From assembly GCA_001970855.1 (NCBI GenBank), contig LSSN01004356.1:1-17413 (forward strand): a stretch of DNA of 17,413 nucleotides. The letters run 5' to 3'. The stretch is from Smittium culicis (Eukaryota > Kickxellomycota > Harpellomycetes > Harpellales > Legeriomycetaceae). The notes under the pieces were generated by a model. That model made no database searches. It had not been told where the DNA came from and saw only the letters and a program-made list of their open reading frames with translations. Of the stretch, positions 6,991-15,380 are shown in pieces; the first letter of the stretch is position 1, and every line of letters begins with the position of its first letter. The translations under genes were made by a program, and so were the position numbers.

Positions 6991-7806
6991 CTACTGAGAC
7001 CCCCTCCCGCGACCGCGCCCTCTTCCGCGAAAATTTGACTGGCGGTCAGAGGTTCTATGATTGACTTCAGCGGTGGTTGCAGCTGCGGTATTCGGCGCCG
7101 TAACAGTGTTGCTGCTGTACGATTCCTTTGATGTCGTACTCTGCTGGCGCTTGCGAAAGGGCTGGACTCGCTGTCTTTTAGCTGCTGGCTTCTTGGCTAT
7201 GAGGGCGTCCAACGCCTCTTGATCCATCAGTGGCTTGTTTTCCGATTCTACCAACTGAGTTGGTTTCCCGGGGAGGTCTAGCCCCTTGTGGAGGTTATCT
7301 AACCTCGCTTGGGTGACTGTGGCGGCAATGTCTGCTAGGAGTGCCCGCATTGTACTGGCAAAAAGAATCTCGGTATCTTCGGCTGTGTCCATTCCAGGAT
7401 TTTCCTGAATTCTGCGGTGGACGTAATAGTCAATTGGCCTTGTTGCTTGTGCAAGTGCCAATTGGATTCCGTAAAGAGTGGAATCAGTCTTCTTCACGGT
7501 GCTCGACGCTGTGTCGTTCAGCGGAGGCGGAGTGTAGTTCATCGAACTAGTCCTTGGGCAAGAATGTATAGCAATCTTGCGCTCTTCTTCAGTCAGTGGT
7601 GAACGGAAGAAGTCTTCTTCAATCGATGGCAGTGCTTCAGTTAGCGCCGGATAGGATGTGAGATCTGTCACCGGTATCCTTGTTGTGACATGAGGGTCCT
7701 CAGGTTCCTGCTCGCGGTTTCTTTCTCTAAAGAGTTGCTGAACCATTTCAGTCAACATCATTAGCTGTTCTTGGCTCATTGGTGCCTGGGTGTTAGCTTG
7801 TTCCAT
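6991..7806 (-). CDS. DIRS gag-like protein (271 aa)
   Basis: This first ORF of the element should bind element RNA and form the replication particle. It has no CCHC zinc knuckle. Instead it ends in a basic, flexible tail: a bipartite-like basic stretch (KKPAAKRQRVQPFRKR, about 208-223), a Ser/Thr/Ala-rich linker, and a C-terminal run of RGRGRGRG, an RNA-binding style tail. The N-terminal part (about 45-100) has the pattern YPALTEALPSIEEDFFRSPL and MNYTPPPLN, which I recognise from first ORFs of fungal DIRS-like elements; that is memory of the family, not a search. The ATG at 7804-7806 is the first in frame. The leader back to the right terminal repeat is about 107 bp and AT-rich with a run of A/T. 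Confidence 0.85.
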   Translation of the reverse strand: MEQANTQAPMSQEQLMMLTEMVQQLFRERNREQEPEDPHVTTRIPVTDLTSYPALTEALPSIEEDFFRSPLTEEERKIAIHSCPRTSSMNYTPPPLNDTASSTVKKTDSTLYGIQLALAQATRPIDYYVHRRIQENPGMDTAEDTEILFASTMRALLADIAATVTQARLDNLHKGLDLPGKPTQLVESENKPLMDQEALDALIAKKPAAKRQRVQPFRKRQQSTTSKESYSSNTVTAPNTAAATTAEVNHRTSDRQSNFRGRGRGRGRGSQ

Positions 7807-7913
7807 CGTTAAATAGTTTGAAGGAAAATAATATTTTAAAGTTTTTAAAGTGTAAAAAAAAAAAAATTTTAAAATTGAAAATCTTTATGCTGGTAGAGTA
7901 CCTTTGCGAAAGA

Positions 7914-8061
7914 AAAGATGATAAGGATAACACTAACGTGTACTTTACATTCTATAGTATAAAAATTTTATTAGTTCATTTTATTTCACTTTATTTTTAT
8001 TGGTTTGTAATTTTCGGTTTAGTATTATCCAATAAGATGGTAACACTTAATATGTCTCCTC
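7914..8061. repeat. DIRS inverted terminal repeat, right copy (148 bp; element 5' end)
   Basis: Inverse of 3674-3821, identical by eye. It lies upstream of the gag-like ORF and so is expected to carry the promoter. It is very AT-rich, with a TATAGTATAAAAATT block near 7952-7967, but I cannot assign a start site. Confidence 0.93.
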
Positions 8062-8075
8062 CTCTGAAGTATAAT
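8062..8075. repeat. DIRS right terminal extension (14 bp)
   Basis: CTCTGAAGTATAAT, outside the right inverted repeat. It is repeated in inverse form in the internal complementary region at 3924-3937. It ends in the shared AT, after which flanking DNA begins. Confidence 0.85.
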
Positions 8076-8669
8076 TCATCAAAATAATCAATATCACTAT
8101 AAAAATATAAAAAACAATAGAAAATCTTTTTAATTTTCTTAATTTTTTAATTGGCCAAAGCTGGATTTTATAAATACGCATTGCGTCAGCATCTATCCAA
8201 TGAAATCTATTAGGGCTGAGTAGGGCTAATAGCGATTTGGTTACAGAAAATAAAACTGAGGATAAATCATGTCAAAAAAAGAAGGCTGCATACACTGAAT
8301 AAAACTCATAAGCTGAAGATAATAATAAGTATAATTCCGGATTAAAAGCGTGAAATTGGAAATTTAGCCTGAAAAAGATGAAATCTGATCATCGAATAGT
8401 TTTCTAAATTATATTTACGCTGTAAAAAATCTTGCTTAATTCTTCAAACATTTTGGATTTATATAATAAAGCAATTTTCGAAATTCTTAATGCAAACAAA
8501 TATAAATTATATCAATAAAATTTTATTTTCGCCGCTATTAGATAGAAATAACTTTTAAAAATAATAATTCAACATTTGTCTGATTTTTTTCTTTTCAATT
8601 TAGTCCTTAAAATTTATGAAATCCAATTTCCTGAATTGAAATGGTAGATAAGTTTTTTATATTCTTGTT
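8076..8669. other. AT-rich non-coding DNA
   Basis: Immediately right of the DIRS element. I see no coding frame and no recognisable repeat. Confidence 0.5.
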
Positions 8670-8866
8670 TTAAACCTTTCCCGTTCATCACTCTTTAAAA
8701 AAATCAAATTTATGATTCGTTTATGATTTATAAGTAAATTTATTATTTGCTGTAATTATACAGCAGGCCAATAATTCACAATTCCTCGGGATTAAGGAAT
8801 TATAGTTGAGAACAATTGGCTATATCTGGAGGGCCAAAAATAGTCTACTGCCCGTGAAAGGGTTAA
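8670..8866. mobile_element. piggyBac-type MITE, isolated copy (197 bp)
   Basis: End X: TTAAACCTTTCCCGTTCATC, ACTCTTTAAA. End Y: ATAGTCTACTGCCCGTGAAA, GGGTTAA. The interior CCTCGGGATTAAGGAATTA and GGCTATATCTGG match the copies at 2696-2893 and 3083-3472. It shows the family also lies outside the left cluster. Confidence 0.72.
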
Positions 8867-10242
8867 ACTGATTAATATACTTTTACTTTATGTCACCTTT
8901 GCATTTCATAGACAAATCAATTCTTTCAAATAAATTATCTGCATAAATCTAAAAATATACCAATACTATCATTTAAAAAACTTGAGTTTATTACTCGTAT
9001 AACTTACTGGCTTTTGAACGATCATTTTCTAACAGAAATCTCTGAAAAAAATACAAACCAAATCACAAAGCAAATGGGCGATTCTGTACGAAGAAAGCAC
9101 TTTTTTGCAGTGTAATTTTATTGGCTTGGGTAGTCAGATGCTGTAAATATTATCGGAGTAATTAAAAATGGGGTTCAGTTTTTCTAATTATTCATTTCAA
9201 TTAAGAATTTTTATTTGCTAAAAAAAAGAGCCGATTTTTTTTTTATTGGATATGTAATAAAATGAAATTATATAGACTGTACCACTTCACGCTATAAAAT
9301 GGCCTGTTCAAAAAGAATCACACAAATAGCTAAAAAGATTTCCAGATGAGTGTGGTAAATAACAATAAATTATGCTCTAATTATCTACTAACGATGTTGA
9401 GTTATACAGATCATTATACTTAATATCAGTAAATAGTTTAGAAAATATTTGGAATATAAAATTCAGAATTTTGGATTCATTTCTAAATACCACCAAACTA
9501 AACCTATATAATAAAACAAAAAACTACAATTTTTAGTAAAAAATCGGGTTTTATCATCCCCCCACAGTAGATAAAATGATTAATCATACAGAATATAATT
9601 ATTTTATACAATGCCAATTTATTCAATATAAGATAACTATAAACTATTTTGTGAACATTAAATAAAATTATGTGTATCCTATTTTTATAAAATTAGAAAT
9701 AAATGCGCATAAAAATGCAAAACATTTTAAATACACAAATTGGATTTTTCGCATCTATGTTCAATAAACTATTTCTTTGCTAAAAATTTAAATCCACTAA
9801 TTAATATTTTTTATATCTATGCATAATATCGCATAAAAATATTGAATAAAATGAAAGGATTTTTTTTCAAATAAAAGTGTCAAGGTACTTGCTATTCCAA
9901 GCTTTGCCATTTTTTTTATATTTTGGGTCTGATGATGGTGGTTCATTATTTTATTTTACATTTATACAAAAATTTATATTCATCTTTCATTAACTATAAT
10001 ATTATTGTATTTCATTGGTCAAATAAAATTATTTATCTTCAGAGGTTGTATTCCCTAAGACCAGCTTAGTGAGATTACTTTGTGATATTCTGGAAAGCTT
10101 TTAGTAATTTTATAAATGTTTAACTAGAAGATCAAAATCCGTGAGAAATTATATGGTCGTACTATTCTCGTGTGTTAGAATATAAATCTGATACCATAAT
10201 GGTAGACTTTGCTGAAAATTTAGTATCTGCTAGTATAATTTG
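8867..10242. other. AT-rich non-coding DNA
   Basis: Apart from the dispersed repeat copy at 9068-9101 I see no gene, RNA gene or transposon end. There are many A/T runs and short CCCCCC (about 9560) and GGGTCTGATGATGG (about 9925) interruptions without evident meaning. Confidence 0.5.
9068..9101 (-). repeat. Unclassified dispersed repeat, copy iv (inverted)
   Basis: Read on the minus strand it gives AAAGTGCTTTCTTCG, then AGAATCGCCCATTTGC, preceded by CCAATAAAATTACACTGC. This is the clearest relative of copies i and ii; the shared part spans about 55 bp. It does not lie in a MITE here. Confidence 0.45.
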
Positions 10243-10491
10243 TTATATTATTGATTTTTTATTTTCCCTAATTATTTCTGATCTAGTATTCATACAAGAT
10301 TTAGATAAGTTTATTATATAATGTTCAATTTTAATATTTGGGCTAATAGGGAACTTTTCAGCTAATTCAGCTTCTTTTACTCGGCTATTATTTTCTAAAA
10401 AGGCAGAAAATGACCCCAGATATTTATAAACGAGTAAATACATATGAAATAATTCCTCAACACTAGGCCTTTGTCTAATTTCATTTGGCAT
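10243..10491 (-). CDS. Small ORF of unknown reality (82 codons)
   Basis: ATG-initiated. The predicted product is less Lys/Asn/Ile-dominated than random AT-rich frames here, with a mixed, helical-looking N-terminal half (RPSVEELFHMYLL). I do not recognise a domain. It lies downstream of the putative transposase relic on the same strand and could be its C-terminal remnant, an unrelated exon, or chance. I see no promoter or start context that decides. Confidence 0.2.
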   Translation of the reverse strand: MPNEIRQRPSVEELFHMYLLVYKYLGSFSAFLENNSRVKEAELAEKFPISPNIKIEHYIINLSKSCMNTRSEIIRENKKSII

Positions 10492-10589
10492 AACTATTTT
10501 GAATCAATAATACGATTCTATGTCTTGAGTTCTGCATACACTCTTTATATTTCTGGAACTCGCATTAAATTAATATTGCCATAATCCAG

Positions 10590-11375
10590 CAAAGCTTTTT
10601 TGACATTTTTTTTATTGATAAATTTTATTTTATCACCAACCTTTAAGTTTATATAGTATTAATGATATAATATATGAGGGAAATCAAATGAATTAAAGTC
10701 GAATAAATTCATTTATTGAAAATACTGATTAAATATCCTATCCAATATAATTAACTTTGGGACCTTAACAATTCCTAGTGTTTATGACAAACTTTGTTAA
10801 TAATCTTTGAATCTTTCCGGTTTTTATTGATTCTTACAGTTCCCAAAAAATCGATGACGCCAATTGCAGAAGTTTTTTTATCTAAAATTATATTTTTTGT
10901 TCACCATTCCATAAATTTATTTAACAAAAATCCACATTTATTTATTTTATTGATCGCAGAAGATTTTATCAAAGTCAATATTATAGTAGAGTCCACGAAA
11001 CCCAGTTCTTAGCACCGACTCCACTCATTTCCCGAGCTTACAAAGTTCAGTCCTTGTTTTTCTGCAATCATATTTTACGCCTGAAGGTTCAAGAATTATA
11101 TCTGTTTTCGGTATTTGTACTGATTTGATAGAGAAACCTGGATAAGATTTGGGTACATTATCACAGACTTTCATAATGTAGCCACCAACGAAACATTTGG
11201 CTTTTCTCGGCGAAAATTTTCTATAATTTATTAAAAAATCCATAGATTTCATCAATGATATAGTTATATAATTTCCATTCATTCATGCGTGGTTGAAATC
11301 ATTGGTCATTATTGAACCTAGGCTCAGTTTCCATGCTTTACATTTTTCCAGCTGACTGTTATTACTGTCCAAAAA
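10590..11375 (-). pseudogene. Possible decayed piggyBac-like transposase
   Basis: Read on the minus strand, broken frames carry, in the order expected of a piggyBac transposase: an IDE triplet (11256-11248); SPRKAKCFVGGYIMKVCDN (about 11220-11155, inside an 85-codon frame 11025-11282); a Leu-rich segment near 10995-10890; GTVRINKNRKDSK (10843-10805), resembling the conserved GT-[LV]-R-x-N-R segment; and KVGDKIKFINKKNV (about 10641-10598). The segments lie in different frames with several stops, so it is not functional. The match rests on short patterns recognised by eye in AT-rich DNA and could be coincidence. Support comes from many piggyBac-type MITEs in the window, but no TTAACCC end was found flanking this relic. 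Confidence 0.35.
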
Positions 11376-12229
11376 CAGATTAACATCGTGAGGATCAATC
11401 TTTTGTTAGATTTCTCTGATAGCCTACTTGAATAGCTAATTTTATGATTGTGATTATTGACTAAACGGTACAATATTAAATGACAGTAAAGATAATACAT
11501 AATTTAATTAATACGTGTACTGTACATATGTGCTATGAATTTATGATTCATCTAGGATTACTTGCTTGATTTGATATAACCTGTGTTTTCTGAACACAAA
11601 GCGTGAATTTATATTATTATATATATTTTCATATTTTTGAAGTATTTTTTTATGATTTTTTATAGTTTTTAGTAGATTTCGATATTTTAGTATATTTTTT
11701 AATAAGATTAACTAAATTAAATATAATATCAAAAAAATTAGCATGCTTTGATCTTTGTATTTTATAGTTTTTTGGTTTTTTTTTAAAATTTTTTATTGTG
11801 GTATATCTTATTTAATGTATTTTTAATTGCCAAAAAGAAGGTTTAATACAATTTTACTACAGTCTGCTGAATTAAAAAGACAGATAGAATCGTGGTTATG
11901 ATAAATCGACTACAGCAAGACTTACGACTCTCTCTCTCTCTATCTTGGAAAAGTTTTTCTTGGGCGAGCCAATAGGATTAGAGATTTTATAAAATTTTAT
12001 TTTTTATCTATTATTCACTTTTTTTACGCCCTTACTAAATAAAATTGACTATAACCATAGAACGCGTAGTCTATCGACTTTAAATGATTAATTCAACTTT
12101 GTTGACCTTGCCAAGAGCTACATTTTGGTACAAGTTTGGTCTCTTTAGACAAAGTTTTACTATTGCAATTAAATTGTAAGTGCCCAAGATTGGTGCACGG
12201 TTTTAATTAGCCAAATCGAAAAAAAAAAG
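11376..12229. other. AT-rich non-coding DNA with a CT microsatellite
   Basis: No gene is visible. A short (CT)n tract lies at about 11928-11941. T-rich runs dominate before about 11820, and the strand bias changes to A-rich towards 12230, where the LINE leader begins. Part of 12040-12229 may already be LINE leader, but I cannot place the 5' end. Confidence 0.45.
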
Positions 12230-12353
12230 TACGCAAATCGCCGAATTTAACGAATTTGATTATTTCGACTAATTTGCGACACAAAAAAAAGCCCACACAA
12301 AAAAATTACAAAAAAACATAAGCACAAAAAAAAAAACAATAATTTATTCAGCC
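12230..12353 (+). other. LINE leader (putative 5' UTR)
   Basis: Strongly A-rich on the coding strand, leading to GCCATGG at the ORF1 start. It contains a small inverted repeat, CGCAAAT (12232-12238) and ATTTGCG (12272-12278), able to form a 7-bp stem with a 33-base loop. No promoter motif can be named. Confidence 0.4.
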
Positions 12354-13928
12354 ATGGTCATTAGAAAGCCTGTAAAACGTGCTAGGTCGCTTTTTAGTGA
12401 TATTGTGAAGAGTGATGACCCCCAATATGCTACCAAAGCAGAGTTAACCAGCACAAACGTTAATTCCACTAGTATATTCAACCAATCCAAGTTGAATGCT
12501 CAATATTTAAACCAAAAAACACCAAAAAAAATACAAAACCAACAAATCCAACAAAAAACGGTAAACTTAATTAAAAAATAACTAAAATTCTTCCAAAGCT
12601 GGACATGACCCAGTATAGGGCTGTATCCCTTAAACATCTTATTTTTGGGGGGAAACAGAGCTCACTAAAAAGGTTCTGTTTAGCAGGATCCGATCAAAAG
12701 ATCGGTATCGACTGGGGCCAATTTAAGGGGGATGTACCCGAAGCCTTGGATGTAGTATTTAATGCTATTGGTGACAGTATATACACTAGATATGATGACT
12801 ATAGAGCAAATGTCACATATATAACTCTTGAAAATCTAGAAGACGCAGCCAAACTTATGTCTAAGACATTGACTTATGATGATCAGAAAATTGATCTATA
12901 CCAAACCGTAAAAATTGAAGAGGATATTATGACTGTCAATATCCCAAATTTCAAGGAAATTTCCATCGCTAAAATGATTGAGCTAGTCACAAAGCAGCTG
13001 AAACCACTAGACGAAATCAAGGATATTATCGCCTTGTGCAATAAATATAGAAATGAGTTTATACCATATGGTATGAAGGCCCTACTCAGAAAAAATACTA
13101 TAGAAACTGAGCTGCCACTTTTCCTTGGCCACGAAGATAGTCGTATAAACATCTTCTACAGAGGATGTAAGGAAGCTTGTAGTTACTGTAAGAAGGATGG
13201 GCACTGGAAATCGGAGTGCCCAACATTAAAAAACATAACAATCAAAAAAAAAATTTATGAACGATATGACGAAATTATCGTTGAAATTCTCGCACCCTGA
13301 ACCGACTAAGGCGGAATTTTCAACGCCATCAGCATCATTAATAAAAAATGATGCCCCAAAAACTAATTTCAATAACGCAAGTATCCATGAAACCTCTAAA
13401 ATAAGCGGTGATGATAAACATCTATCCAAAACCGAATTTCCAGGAACAAAATCCACCACTATAAATAGACTTAAGGGTACAGTAGGATTAAAAAAACCAC
13501 CAGCTTACTCTATAAACTTATAAAAGCTAGCATCTGATAAAAACCAAAAAGTATCACCCGCTGATGATACAGAATCAGATGAAAGCAAAGATGAGGTAAA
13601 ACTACCAAAAAAAAAAAACATCAATAAAAAAATTGTTGAAAGCGATGACTCTCAAGATTCATCATCAATCACGGGTTTAAGCTCACCAATAGAAATTAAA
13701 AAAGAGTGTATCACACCAAGATCAGATATTTTTGAATCGTCTGAAGGGAATAACACACCCTCAGAGCACGATAATATGGATGAAAATACCAGGCTAGGAA
13801 AAATATAAGAAAAAGAATTCGTTGATTATGTCTCCAAGGTGGACTGTGCACCTCATGGTAGCAATATAGATGGAATGAACTTGGACTCCAACCCTCCGGA
13901 TCAATCCAGCTCTGATATTGAAATTTAA
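12354..13928 (+). pseudogene. LINE ORF1 (RNA-binding, CCHC knuckle), frameshifted
   Basis: Three consecutive frames appear to be pieces of one gene. (1) 12354-12581, basic N-terminus (KPVKRARS). (2) 12605-13300, globular part plus zinc knuckle C192-x2-C195-x4-H200-x4-C205 (CSYCKKDGHWKSEC). (3) 13254-13928, an acidic, Ser-rich tail. Frame changes fall at A-runs 12573-12578 (one base short) and 13244-13253 (one base extra). The tail frame is also cut by TAA at 13521 and 13806 before its natural stop at 13926-13928. The part before the knuckle (about residues 45-105 of piece 2) has alternating hydrophobic strands as in RRM-like domains, which is only suggestive. ORF1 proteins bind LINE RNA and act as chaperones. 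58 bp separate its stop from ORF2. Confidence 0.7.
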
Positions 13929-13986
13929 CTTTTTTTTTTAATATCAAAAATCAATGAAAATAAAATCGACAAGTTCTTGATACTAA

Positions 13987-14980
13987 ATGCGTAAGAATTG
14001 TTCAAAAAAACAATTAAAAAATACATACTACTAAACTCGTCACTTAATGAGCTAAGTTTCAATGTAAAGAAAGTCAAACAACGCAACGGACAATGGAGAC
14101 ACGAGCTCCTGCCACGAGATAACTACAAAATCTCGCTGTCAAAATGCGAAATAAAAAAAACTGAAAAATCACTAGGCCCCAAAATTAGGCGCGAAAAAAA
14201 TAAAAAATCAAGATCACGACATACGATTGGCAGTAATTATGAAAAACCAACCACTCCAAAAAATAACACATTAACGGTGATGGCATACAATATACGAGGT
14301 ATCAAGGGTATATCAGAAGAATTGCAGTATTTTTTAGCACGGTATATACCGGATATTGTAGCACTACAAGAAATGCTTTTAAATAAAAAAACATATCTCT
14401 ATAAAATACCTGGCTACACGTCAATAGAGTCTAAATCTGACCTCGTTAAAGGTAGAAGGGGGCTACTATTAGAGGTAAAAAATAACTGTGGACTTCAAAT
14501 TAGTGAGCATAATTTAGCGCCTAGTTGGTTATCTGGAATACTAGAGGTCCAAACAAAAAATAAAAATAAAATATTAGTAAATATCATTAATACGCATATA
14601 CCGGCCGACAATACAAGGGAAAAAAAGTCTATTGACGAAATTTTCAGCAATATAAGTAAGTCTAAAAAAAAATTCGGAAAATTTTTTTTGTTTGGTGACT
14701 TTAATATGGATGTTGACGGGTATAATAAATTTGTGAAAAAACTTAAAGCTGGACTCCAAGCCGCTAAAGTAACAAACTCAACAGGATCGCGATGGAACAA
14801 ACTAAAAACAGGTCGTATGATTGACCACATATATTATAGTGGTTCGCTAGGAAGGGAAAAATTTTGCCTAGTTAAAAAAAAATAGGCCTAAGCGACCAGT
14901 TCGCTATAATATCCCCATGGAACTTGGATACACTAGAAAATGTGCAAAAAAAAAAGTTAATACTAGTAAAATATGCATAA
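13987..14980 (+). pseudogene. LINE ORF2, N-terminal AP-type endonuclease part (broken)
   Basis: This would nick target DNA to prime reverse transcription. The main open frame is 13998-14885 but has no ATG at its start. ATG 13987-13989 in another frame leads into it if one base is missing from the A-run 14004-14010. Endonuclease motifs, numbered from the frame beginning at 13998: Asn98 in AYNIRG, Glu125 in ALQEM, Asp234/Asn236 in FGDFN, and Asp276-His277 in RMIDHIY. The frame ends at TAG 14883-14885 just after a run of nine A (14874-14882). One frame over, the domain continues as GLSDQFAIISPW, then stops at 14978-14980. The family normally ends in Ser-Asp-His; here His is replaced by Gln, so nuclease activity is doubtful even if the frame were intact. 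The N-terminal 90 residues are basic. Confidence 0.75.
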
Positions 14981-14991
14981 TTTCTAGTTAA

Positions 14992-15380
14992 TTAATAAAT
15001 AGCAATAAATATGCAGCGTCAAGTTCATCAAATTCAACACTTGAAGAGCTTTGCAAGCACACAATAAAAACGGTATGGGAAGAAACACAGGCTATGGATG
15101 CAGTGACGACTCCAAGCAATTATAAAACCGAACCGCTAAGCAAGAGAGCTCTCACCTGTATCAAAAACAGGCGAAATGCGTTCAAAAAATTTAAGAGTTG
15201 TAAAATTGGCGAATCAGACTACGTAAGCTCAAAATCGATCGCAATTAAAGCTATAAAACTCGATCGAAAAACAAAATACACTAAAAGAATGAAAGTGATT
15301 GCCAACCAATTAATTTTCAACGATTCCAAAAAGCTTTGGAATTTTATTAAATCATACACTGGGAAATCGTTAAAAGCATC
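14992..15380 (+). pseudogene. LINE ORF2, linker between endonuclease and reverse transcriptase
   Basis: An open frame running from just after TAA 14989-14991 to about 15375, which I read as the middle of ORF2. It is Lys-rich and helical (STLEELCKHTIKTVWEE; KLWNFIKSYTGK), like the region before RT in LINE proteins. Reading then has to move one frame at about 15364-15375, near short A-runs, to enter the RT frame. The open frame itself continues to a stop at 15415-15417, but its last codons no longer look like the family. A start at ATG 15094 is possible but not needed. Confidence 0.6.

Larger units (their letters stand above)
3619..8075 (-). mobile_element. Complete DIRS-type tyrosine-recombinase retrotransposon (4457 bp)
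   Basis: All the hallmarks of a DIRS element are visible: inverted terminal repeats (3674-3821 and 7914-8061), unique extensions beyond them on each side, and an internal complementary region (3854-3954). Three large ORFs lie on the minus strand: gag-like, RT-RNase H and tyrosine recombinase. The outer limits are set by the internal region, which contains the inverse of 3619-3690 followed by the inverse of 8045-8075, overlapping by exactly AT. AT also occurs at both outer edges. No DDE integrase, protease or LTR is seen, as expected for DIRS. All three ORFs are uninterrupted and the two 148-bp repeats look identical by eye, so this copy is probably recent and possibly active. Its coding part is far richer in G+C than its surroundings. 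Confidence 0.93.

Noticed and set aside
3674..8061. Retrovirus-like LTRs for the RT-bearing element
   Set aside because: The end repeats are inverted, not direct. No integrase or protease is present and a tyrosine recombinase and internal complementary region are, so it is DIRS-type.
7818..8087. 89-codon plus-strand frame over the DIRS right terminal repeat
   Set aside because: It runs through the element leader and inverted repeat, is dominated by Lys/Phe/Tyr/Ile from AT-rich DNA, and has no homologous look.
10794..11012. 72-codon plus-strand frame
   Set aside because: It lies opposite the putative transposase relic, and its Phe/Ile/Leu-rich composition is that of reversed Lys/Asn-rich coding sequence.
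14495..14830. 111-codon minus-strand frame opposite the LINE endonuclease
   Set aside because: A complement shadow of the endonuclease frame, rich in Leu/Phe/Ile as expected when reading an A-rich strand backwards.
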